Positions 1-8,110 of a stretch of 64,000 nt of DNA are shown one piece after another (positions within the stretch are counted from its first letter, which is position 1; each line of letters starts with the position of its first letter). The notes beneath the pieces are model-generated. The model made no database searches. It saw nothing but the letters and a program-made list of their open reading frames with translations, and was not told the origin of the DNA. The translations under genes and the position numbers were made by a program. The stretch lies in the NCBI GenBank assembly GCA_964599095.1, contig CAZREB010000016.1, forward strand, positions 48,887 to 112,886. Direction: 5' to 3'. The stretch comes from SZAS-79 sp964599095. Lineage in GTDB: Bacteria; Pseudomonadota; Gammaproteobacteria; Burkholderiales; SG8-39.

Positions 1-7
1 CGAGGAC

Positions 8-2674
8 ATGGCGCCGGCCGCGGCGCTGGACAAGGTAAACGAGCTGGCGGCTTCATTGAAGCTGAAGAAGCAGACGAACGACGCTCTCTCGAAATACAAG
101 GCGGCCGCGCTCGCCGGCAAACCCCCGCCGCCTGCCGGCGCCGCGATCGTCGACGCGATGCCGGCGGCCGAGAAGGAAGCGTTCCTGGCGAAGATCGAGG
201 AGGCCAAGATCGCCGCGGCGAAGAAGGCGGCCGCCGAAGCCGAGGCAGCGGCAAAGGCAGCGGCGGCGGAGGCGAAGGCGGCAGCGGAAAAAGCCGCGGC
301 GGAGGCCGCCGCAGCCGCCGAGAAGGCCGCCGCGGATGCGGCCAAGGCAGGCCAGCTGCGATTTGCCGACCTCGAGCAGATCGGCCCCCAGGGCGGCAGC
401 AATGCGGGAGGGCTGTACCGCCAGAAGGCAACCGGAGAGCAGTGGTACGTCAAGACGCCGGCAAGCGAAGACATGGCGCGGAACGAGATCCTGGCCAACC
501 GCCTCTACAAGGCGGCCGGGATCGACGTCCCCGAAGTTGTGGCGATCGACGTGAGGGGGCAGCCCGGCGTCGCCTCCAAGATCATCCCTGGCCTGGCAAA
601 TGACCGAAAGGCGCTCGCGTCCGGCCGGGTGGCCGGGGTCTACGACGGGTTTGCGATCGACGCGTGGCTCGCGAACTGGGATGCCGTCGGCCTGAACTTC
701 GACAACATGCTGATCAAGGACGGCCGCGCCTGGCGGATCGACGCCGGCGGCGCGCTGCGGTATCGGGCCCAAGGCGGCCTCAAGGGCGCGCAGTGGGGCC
801 CCGAGGTGACCGAGCTCGACACGCTGCGCAACGCCTCGACCAACAAGCAGACCGCCAGTGTCTTCTCGAAAATGACGCAGGCGCAGCTGCAGGCCTCGGC
901 GCAGAAGCTGAAGGCGATGTCCGACGCCGAGATCAAGAACATCGTGCGCGACTTTGGGCCGCTCGATCAGCGCGAGAACGCGGCGCTCGTCGATACGCTG
1001 ATCGCGCGGAAGAACGACATCATCAAGCGCGTGCTGCCGAACGACGTGGTGGTGCCGCTTCCGCGCGACGCCGGCACGCGCGTCACGCTGCAGGAGTTCG
1101 AGCAGATCCGCTCGAGCCGACTGAACGGCTACGCGATGGTGACCGACAAAGACCAGATCGAGGACCAGCAGGTGCTCGTGTGGTTCGAGAAGGGCAAGGA
1201 CGGCGCGGGCAAGACGCTGGGCAGCTTCAAGCTCACAGAGCCGGCGGCCAAGAAGTTTTCGAGCCTGCTGAAGATCCCGGATGCCGGGCCGATGTTCTAC
1301 GACAGCGGCCTGCACGACAAGATCCTGGAGACGGTCAAAGGCATCGCCAGCCAGGCGACAAAGGGCGAGGAGATCCGTGAGAAGGACCGCGAACGTGCGG
1401 CTGCGGCGATCGCGCTCTTTGCCAAGGCATCGAAGGGCGTGAAGGACGCCGCGGAACGCGAAGCCTTCGTCGCTCACTTCAAGCCATGGGTCGATGCAAT
1501 CAAAGACTCGATCTCGAAGCCCGGGCCCAAGGCCAGCTGGAAGCCGCCGACCGAAAAGCTCGTGCCATTCGAGCCGCCCAAGAAGGTTCCTGCACCCGAT
1601 GCGCCTTTCAAGTTCGAGAAGAAGACGTCGGCATTCGAGAGGAAGCGCGTCGAGCGTGGCGTGGCGGTGGCCACCGGCGAGGCGAACTACAGCGCCGGTT
1701 ACTTCTACGAGGCGAACATCTCGGGCACCCGGCTGCGGTACTGGCCGGGCGCCAGCGACGTCCCGTATGCACTGCGCAACACCGTCGAGGTGGCGGTGAG
1801 CGGCGACGGCGTCGACGACACGCGCAAGCTCTTCTCGGCGATCCGTGCGATCGGCATCGACAGCGAGCGCGCGAGCGCACTCGACCGAGAGGCGCTGTAC
1901 CTGCGCCAGATCGCCTACCACCGGCGCACCGGGTATGACGCGGTGATCGCCGCGGCCGACGCCGCCGGCGACCAGGCCGCGAAGGTCGACGCAATGAAGG
2001 CGGCGCTCTCTTCGGCGATCGGCCGGGACATCACGAAAGCGCCGCTCTATAACCCGGAGGGCACATACCAGGCATTCGGCCAGGGCCGGCGGTTCACCTT
2101 CCGCCCCGACCTCGAGGGCAAGGACTGGGACAAGTTTCAACGCGACTACGTGCTGCACCACCATATTACCCAGGGCAACCTCGTCGATTCGATCGAGAAG
2201 GTCCTGAACACCGGCGGCCAGTTCGCGCCGACCACCGACAAGCTGCGCCGCGGGATCCCGGTGGGCGGCATGTCGCCGGACGCCGACCTCGAATCTGGCG
2301 GCGGCAGCTACTTCTTCACCCGCCTCAAATCGAGGACGACGGCGCAAAAGAACGCCGGCGTCGTGTGGAAATCCAGGCTGGTCGGCCGGCTCGACGCGAT
2401 CAGCTACGACGGCGACAGGTACGGCCGGACGACGGGCACCAACGTGATCGACCACAGGAAGAGCGGGGTCGAGGAATGGCGCATGGCCGCCAGGAGTTCG
2501 AGCAACGAGACGATCTTCAAGAACAGCCTGTCGCTCTTCGACGACCTCGAGCATATAATCGTCGCCCCCGGAGAGTACGACCGGCTGCTCGCGGTCTTCA
2601 AGAAGCACGGCTACACGAGCTGGCCGGACGGCCGGGCAATCACAGACGTGGTCAAGAAAATTGGATCTATTTGA
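8..2674 (+). CDS. Phage minor head protein-like polypeptide with kinase-like and ART-like regions (5' end may be missing)
   Basis: An 888-residue reading frame that stays open back to the window edge, so the true start, and possibly a MuF-type head domain, may lie upstream. Residues 55-118 are an Ala/Glu/Lys-rich coiled coil. Residues about 125-260 resemble a protein/lipid-kinase or HipA-like fold: a glycine loop GSNAGGLY, a lysine in WYVKT near 149, NWDAVGLNFDN near 224 (catalytic Asp/Asn pattern) and RIDAGG near 245 (metal Asp). The C-terminal part, about residues 710-880, has HHHIT near 718, GSYFFTR near 765 and NETIFKN with Glu834. That order of His, aromatic strand and Glu is typical of H-Y-E ADP-ribosyltransferase folds such as DarT. 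Both domain readings are inferences from motifs. Its place before the capsid gene fits a minor head or ejected effector protein. Confidence 0.6.
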   Translation: MAPAAALDKVNELAASLKLKKQTNDALSKYKAAALAGKPPPPAGAAIVDAMPAAEKEAFLAKIEEAKIAAAKKAAAEAEAAAKAAAAEAKAAAEKAAAEAAAAAEKAAADAAKAGQLRFADLEQIGPQGGSNAGGLYRQKATGEQWYVKTPASEDMARNEILANRLYKAAGIDVPEVVAIDVRGQPGVASKIIPGLANDRKALASGRVAGVYDGFAIDAWLANWDAVGLNFDNMLIKDGRAWRIDAGGALRYRAQGGLKGAQWGPEVTELDTLRNASTNKQTASVFSKMTQAQLQASAQKLKAMSDAEIKNIVRDFGPLDQRENAALVDTLIARKNDIIKRVLPNDVVVPLPRDAGTRVTLQEFEQIRSSRLNGYAMVTDKDQIEDQQVLVWFEKGKDGAGKTLGSFKLTEPAAKKFSSLLKIPDAGPMFYDSGLHDKILETVKGIASQATKGEEIREKDRERAAAAIALFAKASKGVKDAAEREAFVAHFKPWVDAIKDSISKPGPKASWKPPTEKLVPFEPPKKVPAPDAPFKFEKKTSAFERKRVERGVAVATGEANYSAGYFYEANISGTRLRYWPGASDVPYALRNTVEVAVSGDGVDDTRKLFSAIRAIGIDSERASALDREALYLRQIAYHRRTGYDAVIAAADAAGDQAAKVDAMKAALSSAIGRDITKAPLYNPEGTYQAFGQGRRFTFRPDLEGKDWDKFQRDYVLHHHITQGNLVDSIEKVLNTGGQFAPTTDKLRRGIPVGGMSPDADLESGGGSYFFTRLKSRTTAQKNAGVVWKSRLVGRLDAISYDGDRYGRTTGTNVIDHRKSGVEEWRMAARSSSNETIFKNSLSLFDDLEHIIVAPGEYDRLLAVFKKHGYTSWPDGRAITDVVKKIGSI

Positions 2675-3020
2675 GGCACACGCGAAGGGCCTGCCGATCG
2701 TCCTGGAAACGGGCGAGGGTGGCGATCGCCTGGCCGCGGAGATCTTCAAGACCGGCCGCGGCATCGTGTTCGCCGACGTCGGCTGGCCGGGCGCGACGTG
2801 GCACCCGTTCCACGCGATCGAGGGCGAGCTGGGGGAAGGCAAGTACGACTGGAAGGTCGGCGCCGTCGAGATCCGGATCGCCTTCCAAGGCGAGGAACTC
2901 TTCGATTCCTGGAAGGAATGGCAGGCCTGGCGCAGCTCCGGCGCCGGCGCCGCGTTCGGGCGCGATCGGGCTTGGGCCGAAATCCAGCGTTCCGGGATTC
3001 TGGAACCGGCTGCCGCTTAG
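2661..3020 (+). CDS. Conserved-looking small phage protein, unknown function
   Basis: 119 residues, starting with TTG inside the last codons of the preceding gene (14-base overlap), which suggests translational coupling. The protein is acidic and Trp-rich (GWPGATWHPFH, SWKEWQAWRS) with no signal peptide or membrane segment. I do not recognise a family. Its position directly after the kinase/ART-like protein makes a partner or immunity role conceivable, but nothing in the sequence proves it. It is followed by a strong hairpin and then convergent genes. Confidence 0.55.
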   Translation: MDLFEAHAKGLPIVLETGEGGDRLAAEIFKTGRGIVFADVGWPGATWHPFHAIEGELGEGKYDWKVGAVEIRIAFQGEELFDSWKEWQAWRSSGAGAAFGRDRAWAEIQRSGILEPAAA

Positions 3021-3024
3021 CGAC

Positions 3025-3053
3025 GGATCGCGCCGGTCACGGCGGCGCGATCC
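3025..3053. terminator. 11-bp perfect hairpin between convergent genes (candidate bidirectional terminator)
   Basis: GGATCGCGCCG (3025-3035) and CGGCGCGATCC (3043-3053) are perfect inverted repeats around a 7-base loop. The element sits in the 45-base gap between the rightward gene ending at 3020 and the leftward gene ending at 3066. Neither side has a T-run, so it is not a classical intrinsic terminator, but its placement suits separating the inserted cassette from the late operon. Confidence 0.5.
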
Positions 3054-3065
3054 ACCGAAGTGTCC

Positions 3066-3680
3066 TTAGTTCGAGGTGAAATACTTTGTCACGCGTTCGA
3101 CAAGGGCAAAGACGCCGCAGGCCTTCGCGAAGCCGATCCAGTAGGCCGTGTGCAGCTTGGCCAGCTGCAGCCTCGAATATCCCGCGTCGCGCGATTTCCG
3201 TACTTCCATCCGATAGTCGGTGATCAGGGGCTCGAAAACCGAGTCATATTTTTCCTTGAAGCATGCCTTGGCGAACCAGTCCATAAACTGACCGGGGGGC
3301 ACCTCGCGACGACGCATGGCCACCTTGCGCTCCATACGACGCAGCAATTGCTCCTTTGCCAGCTGCTCAATCTCGGCCTTGGTCATTTTCTCTTTCCCTG
3401 CGCTGGTCACGATCTCGAGGTCGACGACGTCGGGGAAGTTTTTCAAGACGTACCTGTACTGGTCGTTTAGTTTGGCCACGTCCTCGGCGATCTTGTCCCG
3501 AATAAAGCTGTGGCTTCGGCGGTTTGCGATCGGGTGGAAAATGTGGTCGAGGTCGTGAGACGTCTCCCATCCGATCCGCGCACGCATTTGGAATATCTCC
3601 GCGGGTGTAACCCCAAGGATTTTGGCCGCTTCCTTGTCGGCCTCGAGATCGGGGCGGGCCCCGTGCTTTTCGTGACTCAT
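3066..3680 (-). CDS. Unknown protein, second gene of the PadR cassette
   Basis: 204 residues from the ATG at 3680, which I prefer over an upstream in-frame start (3737) because AAGAGGTG lies just before it and the longer form would overlap the PadR gene. The protein is charged, with helical stretches (KLNDQYRYVLKNFPDVVDLEI; MTKAEIEQLAKEQLLRRMERK) and an aromatic C-terminal helix (WIGFAKACGVFALVERVTKYF) that could touch a membrane. No family is recognised. It follows the PadR gene by 31 bases on the same strand and is probably its regulatory target. Both genes run against the surrounding head operon, as expected of a moron expressed in the lysogen. Confidence 0.7.
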   Translation of the reverse strand: MSHEKHGARPDLEADKEAAKILGVTPAEIFQMRARIGWETSHDLDHIFHPIANRRSHSFIRDKIAEDVAKLNDQYRYVLKNFPDVVDLEIVTSAGKEKMTKAEIEQLAKEQLLRRMERKVAMRRREVPPGQFMDWFAKACFKEKYDSVFEPLITDYRMEVRKSRDAGYSRLQLAKLHTAYWIGFAKACGVFALVERVTKYFTSN

Positions 3681-3711
3681 TTTTGTTGCACCTCTTGGGA
3701 GTGGCACTGCG

Positions 3712-4023
3712 TTATGCGAAAGCTCCTCGCAGGCCACCCATCGAGGCGATCGGCTCCCAGGTCTGAAAGACCTTTCTGCCGGTGGCCGTGATGCGGTAGA
3801 GCTTGCGGGGAACAGCGACGGTACTGCTGTCTTCCTTCTTTCCTACGACAAAACCCTTGCTATCAAGTCGGTCGAGAAGCACGTAGACGGAGCCGCGCTT
3901 CAGCTTCCCGTCCGAACGCTCGACGAGCTCGAGGCCGTACATCGGCTTCGCCCCGTTATCGACCAGCATCTTCAGGATCGAGAACTCCGCTCCCGTGATG
4001 TGGGTGCTGCGGTCATATTCCAT
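3712..4023 (-). CDS. PadR-family transcriptional regulator
   Basis: 103 residues with the PadR winged-helix pattern: AEFSILKMLVDNG, MYGLELVERSDGKLKRGSVYVLLDRLDSKGFV (recognition helix and wing) and YRITATGRKVF. It is short, with only a stub after the wing, as in the small PadR subfamily. AAGGAG lies 9 bases before the ATG at 4023. A near-consensus promoter and an inverted repeat lie upstream, so autorepression is likely. It heads a two-gene reverse-strand cassette inside the phage head operon. Confidence 0.88.
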   Translation of the reverse strand: MEYDRSTHITGAEFSILKMLVDNGAKPMYGLELVERSDGKLKRGSVYVLLDRLDSKGFVVGKKEDSSTVAVPRKLYRITATGRKVFQTWEPIASMGGLRGAFA

Positions 4024-4105
4024 TTCGACTAGCTCCTTGTGTGAGGTTGGCTCTGTGGCTACCTGGCTCGTTATCTTGACTGTCTCCTCCGCTCCGAGCC
4101 TGCTG

Positions 4106-4136
4106 ATATAATACGGCTTGTAAGATATGCTGTCAA
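4106..4136 (-). promoter_or_regulatory. Sigma-70 promoter with overlapping palindromic operator for the PadR cassette
   Basis: On the minus strand, TTGACA (4131-4136) and TATTAT (4108-4113) are separated by 17 bases, close to the ideal sigma-70 promoter. An imperfect palindrome at 4106-4128 (ATATaaTAC, 5 bases, GTAagATAT; 7 of 9 positions paired) covers the -10 element and most of the spacer, where a dimeric PadR repressor would block polymerase. Transcription would start near 4100, leaving about 75 bases of leader. The stretch is clearly more AT-rich than its surroundings. Between here and the next rightward gene, the only structure seen is a 13-bp palindrome, CCGGATcATCCGG, at 4185-4197. 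Confidence 0.75.
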
Positions 4137-4238
4137 GAGGTCGGTTTCGGACATTTCCCCTCCCTAGTTTCGTCCGTAGCCAATCCGGATCATCCGGCTC
4201 GTAGGGCGCGTGCCGCGCTCGTTATCGAGGGGATGGCC

Positions 4239-4712
4239 ATGAGACTCAGCGTTTTCAAGACTTCAACGTCCGCCTGGGTCGCCCTGGCGCTCGGCGCCGC
4301 GGCCAAGGCCGCTTCCCTCTGCGTGACGCTGGCCACGGACCTCCTGGGCGCCAACACCAAGGCGAACTCCCTGCCGGTGACGATGGCCACCGACCAGCCG
4401 GCGATCAAGGTCAACAAGGACGGCAACTACGAGACCGTAGCCGCGGGACAGACAGCCCAGGCCTTGGGCGCGACCGGCGCCGCCGGCGACTACCTCGACA
4501 AGGTGATCATCGTGCCGGCCACCACGAGCCCGGGCGCCGTGCAGATCAAGGACGGCGCAGGCTCTGCGATCACCATCTTCCCCGGCGGCGCCTCTTCGGT
4601 TGCCGACCTCAAGCCGATCGTGGTCTCGGTCGAGGCGGTGAGCGGCGCGGGCGCCTGGCAGATCACGACCGGCTCCAACGTGTCCGCGGTCGGCGTCGGC
4701 AAATTCACCTGA
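4239..4712 (+). CDS. Phage structural protein, possible head decoration protein
   Basis: 157 residues. I prefer the ATG at 4239 over the one at 4233 because GAGGGG (4227-4232) then sits at a proper distance. The sequence NSLPVTMATDQPAIKVNKDG is of a type often seen in phage virion proteins, followed by a beta-rich C-terminal half (KVIIVPATT, AVQIKDGAGSAITIFPGG, KPIVVSVEAVSG, WQITTGSN). It directly precedes and overlaps the capsid fusion gene (TGATG), so a virion role is likely. The decoration function is inferred from position and fold only. Confidence 0.6.
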   Translation: MRLSVFKTSTSAWVALALGAAAKAASLCVTLATDLLGANTKANSLPVTMATDQPAIKVNKDGNYETVAAGQTAQALGATGAAGDYLDKVIIVPATTSPGAVQIKDGAGSAITIFPGGASSVADLKPIVVSVEAVSGAGAWQITTGSNVSAVGVGKFT

Positions 4713-7351
4713 TGAATAAAAAGAGGCTGCTGGCGGTCGCGGTGGCCGGGGCGCTGTGCGCTCCGGCTCACGGCGTCGCCGGCAGCCGTCAACTCAAGCT
4801 CGAAGCTGGGCACGAGCCCGGGACAGTGCGATTCCTGTCCGACCTCCATGTGACCCTGGGGGATGGGAAGAAGACCAGCTGGGTGACCGTCACCCGAACC
4901 GGAACGTTCACCGATCCCCGCTACGGCGAGTTCGAGATTTCGCGGCAGATGCTGCTGGCGATGGTCGAGAACTTCGACAAGCGCGTGCTCGGCCAGGACG
5001 TGTTCATCGACGTCGCGCACCGGCCATCGGACGGCGCGGCGGGCAAGGTCCTCAAGCTCACCGTGGAAGGCGACCGGCTTCGCGCCCAGGTCGAGTGGAC
5101 CCCGTTCGGCATCGAATCGGTGCGGGACAAGGGGTACGCCTACCTCTCCGCGGAGTACCACGAGAACTGGCAGGACAACGAAGGGGGCTCGAAGAAGGGC
5201 CCGGTATTGCTCGGCGCGGCGCTCACCGTGCGTCCGGTGATCAAGCGCCTCGAGCCCGTGCAGCTTTCCGAGGACGACGGCGCACCGCCGCGGCTCCTCC
5301 ATCCCGAACTCCAAAACAAACTCCTCCAGGAGCACGCAACCATGTGGAAAGAACTTCTCGAAGCCCTCCGCGCCAAGCTCGGCGCCATGAAGCTGTCCGA
5401 GGCCTTCATCGCCCAGCTGATCACCCTGGCCGAGGCCACCGTCGGCAAAGTCACCGACAAGGCGCAGGCCACGATCCTGCTCGCGGCGTTCGAGGAATCC
5501 GGCAAGAAGCTGGCCGAGCAGCTCGCCGCCGGCGCCACCGGCACGATCACGCTCAAGCTCGACGTGCCCGACGGCTTCAAGGCCGGCCTGACCGAGGACC
5601 AGGTCAAGAAGCTCATGGAGGACGCCGCCAAGGCGAACGCCGACGCCGCGAAGAAGCTCGCCGAGAAGCGCGACGCGCTGGTGAAGCTCCTCACCGAGAC
5701 GATTGGCGCCGCGACCGGACTGGAGGACGCGCTGAAGAAGGAGCTCACCGCGGCCGTGGTCGATCTGGTCACGCCGGACATGACCGAGGAGCAGGTGAAG
5801 AAGCTCGCGAACGCGCAGATCGGCATGGGCAACCGCCTGGCAGTGAACCAGCGCCTGGCCGGCATGGGCTACCCGATCGCCGGCACGACGCACATCACGG
5901 TCGACGACTCCAACAGCGTGAAGGCGCTGCAGGAGACCTTCGACAAGCGCCTCCTGGTCAAGGTCCGCGATGCCGACCGGTTCGACCGCACCGGCGGCAA
6001 GCTGCAGGACCAGAACAAGGCGCTCGCAGAGGACGTGCTCGCCCAGTACGACGTGCTGAACGCGCGCCGCCTGCGCGAGGAGCACAAGCGCCTGGCGGCC
6101 GGCGACGGCCTGATCTCCGACGTCTCGGTCCCGGCGATCTTCGAGCGCACGGTGATGCGCGAGGCCCTCTACAACCTGATCGGCCTGCAATTCGTCGACA
6201 CGGGCACCTACCCGTTCTCGGCATCGGCGATCATCCCCTACTCGTACCGCGACACGACCGCGGCCGGGCGCTCGGGAACCCGCAAGTACGAGGGTGGCGC
6301 GATCGCGCGCGCCGGCGTGAAACAGGCCTCGGAGACGGCATACCCGCTCCCGCAGAAGCTCGCCTTCGAAGTCTCGGACGAACTGCGCTACCTGACCAGC
6401 AACGGCCAGCTCGAGTGGGACGCGGTGATCGAGAACGTGCGGAACGCCTCGCGCGTGATCGGTGAGGACACCGAGAAGCTGATCTTCGACGAGCAGCTGA
6501 ACGCCTCGGACCAGTACGCGGTCACGGCGGTCACGAACGAGGCGGTGGCCACGGCCGACGGCACGAATACGATCTTCGTGCTCGACCACTTCCCGGTGGT
6601 ACGCCCGAAGCTGGTGTACGACCTGCAGGGCAATCAGGTCGGCTCGACGCTGTACGCGGTCACGGTGAAGAGCAACAGCGTGACACGCACCGAGTACGAT
6701 GGCACGGGCACGCAAAGCGCCGGCCTCTACTGGTCGATGGACTACAACCTGGGCGAGGTGCACTTCGTCGACGAGACGGGCGCGCCGTCGGCGCCGACCA
6801 ACGGGCACGCGGTGGTCGTGTCGTACAGCTACACGACCAATGTGTATGCCTTCGACACCGACGAGAGCACCGACGAGACGGACGTGCACTGGGACCGCTT
6901 CCTCTATCGCTACGGCCTGCGCAAAGCGGTAATCGAGGACGACCGCTACTACATGGCCAATTTCGGGCTGATGAGCGGCACGGTGCGCACGCAGATCGAG
7001 CAGGCCAAGCAGTTCGCGGCGAACTTCCGCCGGCCGGGCACGGACCTGCTGGCCGACGGCAACCTGGGCGCGGTCAAGGGCGTGCCGAACTTCAAGACCA
7101 CGGCGCCGGGCCTGAATATGGGCGACGCGCGGGTCCTCATCGGGCAGCGCCAGGTGACGCGCTACCGGATGATGAAGCCCTGGACGATGGGCCAGCTCCA
7201 GGATCAGAAGAACTCGGACGGCCGCTTCACGGGCAAGAAGGAAGCCTACGGCGACCAGTTCGTCGTGCTGCACACGCCGACCCAGCTCAAGGCCGCGCTC
7301 ACCAGCATCGTGCTCTACAGCTCTTCGGCGCGCGTCGATCGGGCCGCGTAG
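4712..7351 (+). CDS. Prohead protease-scaffold-major capsid protein fusion
   Basis: A single 879-residue frame holds three head functions. Residues about 30-195 match Mu gpI-type prohead proteases: VFIDVAHRPSDGAAG with the conserved Asp/His, LRAQVEWT, and YAYLSAEYHENW with the conserved Ser. Residues about 205-400 are Ala/Lys/Glu-rich helices, as in a scaffold (KLMEDAAKANADAAKKLAEKR). Residues about 400-879 look like an HK97-fold, Mu gpT-type major capsid protein (NAQIGMGNRLAVNQRLAGMGYPI; QTRIEQAK-like spine; GDQFVVLHTPTQLKAAL). These are usually two or three genes. An internal in-frame start at residue 211 could release scaffold-capsid alone. The first 23 residues (KRLLAVAVAGALCAPAHG) look like a signal peptide, which is odd for a head protein. 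Confidence 0.85.
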   Translation: MNKKRLLAVAVAGALCAPAHGVAGSRQLKLEAGHEPGTVRFLSDLHVTLGDGKKTSWVTVTRTGTFTDPRYGEFEISRQMLLAMVENFDKRVLGQDVFIDVAHRPSDGAAGKVLKLTVEGDRLRAQVEWTPFGIESVRDKGYAYLSAEYHENWQDNEGGSKKGPVLLGAALTVRPVIKRLEPVQLSEDDGAPPRLLHPELQNKLLQEHATMWKELLEALRAKLGAMKLSEAFIAQLITLAEATVGKVTDKAQATILLAAFEESGKKLAEQLAAGATGTITLKLDVPDGFKAGLTEDQVKKLMEDAAKANADAAKKLAEKRDALVKLLTETIGAATGLEDALKKELTAAVVDLVTPDMTEEQVKKLANAQIGMGNRLAVNQRLAGMGYPIAGTTHITVDDSNSVKALQETFDKRLLVKVRDADRFDRTGGKLQDQNKALAEDVLAQYDVLNARRLREEHKRLAAGDGLISDVSVPAIFERTVMREALYNLIGLQFVDTGTYPFSASAIIPYSYRDTTAAGRSGTRKYEGGAIARAGVKQASETAYPLPQKLAFEVSDELRYLTSNGQLEWDAVIENVRNASRVIGEDTEKLIFDEQLNASDQYAVTAVTNEAVATADGTNTIFVLDHFPVVRPKLVYDLQGNQVGSTLYAVTVKSNSVTRTEYDGTGTQSAGLYWSMDYNLGEVHFVDETGAPSAPTNGHAVVVSYSYTTNVYAFDTDESTDETDVHWDRFLYRYGLRKAVIEDDRYYMANFGLMSGTVRTQIEQAKQFAANFRRPGTDLLADGNLGAVKGVPNFKTTAPGLNMGDARVLIGQRQVTRYRMMKPWTMGQLQDQKNSDGRFTGKKEAYGDQFVVLHTPTQLKAALTSIVLYSSSARVDRAA
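5328..5344 (+). promoter_or_regulatory. Internal Shine-Dalgarno and start codon within the protease-capsid fusion
   Basis: AGGAG (5328-5332), 9 bases and then an ATG (5342-5344) lie in frame at residue 211 of the fusion, exactly at the boundary between the protease region and the helical scaffold region. Translation from here gives a 669-residue scaffold-capsid protein without protease. The arrangement recalls nested scaffold starts such as lambda Nu3 inside C and Mu Z inside I. Confidence 0.65.
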
Positions 7352-7391
7352 AGAGGTACCCAATAACCCGCGCCGAGAGGCAGTAGATCAC

Positions 7392-7435
7392 CCGCCCCGG
7401 GCCCCGCGTAGTAACAGCGGACCAGCCCGGGGCGG
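7392..7435 (+). terminator. Long GC hairpin downstream of the capsid gene
   Basis: CCGCCCCGGGC (7392-7402) and GCCCGGGGCGG (7425-7435) are perfect 11-bp inverted repeats. A further CCGC/GCGG pairing (7404-7407 with 7417-7420) closes a 9-base loop. No T-run follows. It lies in the only sizeable gap of the head operon, right after the most abundant protein's gene, so it may act as a partial terminator, an RNA-stabilising 3' end or a processing site. Confidence 0.55.
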
Positions 7436-7462
7436 CGCACTGAACGCACAGGAGAAGCGCCG

Positions 7463-8101
7463 ATGAAGGTTCCGGTCCACAACGCCTCGAAGTCCCCGAT
7501 GTACATCGCCGGCCGGATGGTCGCGCCCGGCGAGACGCGGCACTTCGAGGAGAACGAGGTTCCGCACAAGTACCGGCCGCAGGCGGCCGCCGAAGTGGTG
7601 GACGCGCCGGCCGGCGACGCGATCGACCAGCTGCTCGCCAAGCCGCTCGCCGAGATCCTCGAAGCGGTGAAGACGATGTCGAAGGAAGAGGTCAATGCCC
7701 TGGGCGAGCGCGAGCATGCGAAAGGCGACGCCGCGGACAAGGAGCTGATCGGGCGACTCTCCGAGGTGATGCTCGCGAAGATCCAGACCGAGCAGGAAGC
7801 GGAAGACCTGGCGCGCGAGCAGGCGGCCGCGGAGGCGCGCGCCAAAGCCGACGCCGAAGCCGCCCGCCTGGCCGAAGAGGAAGCGAAGCGCCTGGCCGGC
7901 GACGCCGCAGCAAAGCACGCGGCGCTTGCCGAGCTGCAGGGCAAGCCGGTGAAGGAGATCGTGCCGGCGCTTGCGGCCCTCAGCGCCGAGGACCTCACCA
8001 CGCTCGAGGCGCTGGAAAAGGCGCAGGGCGAGTACGCCAGGAAGGGCGTGCTCGAGGCGATCAGCGCCGAGATCCTGAAGCGCGCCGGGGGCCCGGAGTA
8101 G
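7463..8101 (+). CDS. Phage structural or assembly protein with long coiled coil
   Basis: 212 residues. The first 45 form a small beta domain (MKVPVHNASKSPMYIAGRMVAPGETRHF-type), followed by an acidic, Ala-rich coiled coil (residues about 110-155, repeats of AEARAKADAEAARLAEEEAKR) and a helical C-terminus. GGAG lies upstream of the ATG. Its place between the capsid and connector genes matches small head-associated proteins found there in other siphoviruses, but I cannot assign a specific role. Confidence 0.6.
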   Translation: MKVPVHNASKSPMYIAGRMVAPGETRHFEENEVPHKYRPQAAAEVVDAPAGDAIDQLLAKPLAEILEAVKTMSKEEVNALGEREHAKGDAADKELIGRLSEVMLAKIQTEQEAEDLAREQAAAEARAKADAEAARLAEEEAKRLAGDAAAKHAALAELQGKPVKEIVPALAALSAEDLTTLEALEKAQGEYARKGVLEAISAEILKRAGGPE

Positions 8102-8110
8102 CGCGACGCC

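Noticed and set aside
53..2842. A 929-codon open frame on the minus strand opposite the minor head protein
   Set aside because: It mirrors the plus-strand gene in a GC-rich sequence; composition is Arg/Val/Leu/His-rich without domain pattern, while the plus strand shows clear motifs and late-operon synteny.
4490..7363. A 957-codon minus-strand frame opposite the capsid fusion
   Set aside because: Shadow of the protease-capsid gene; no motifs, and the plus-strand product is recognisable over its whole length.
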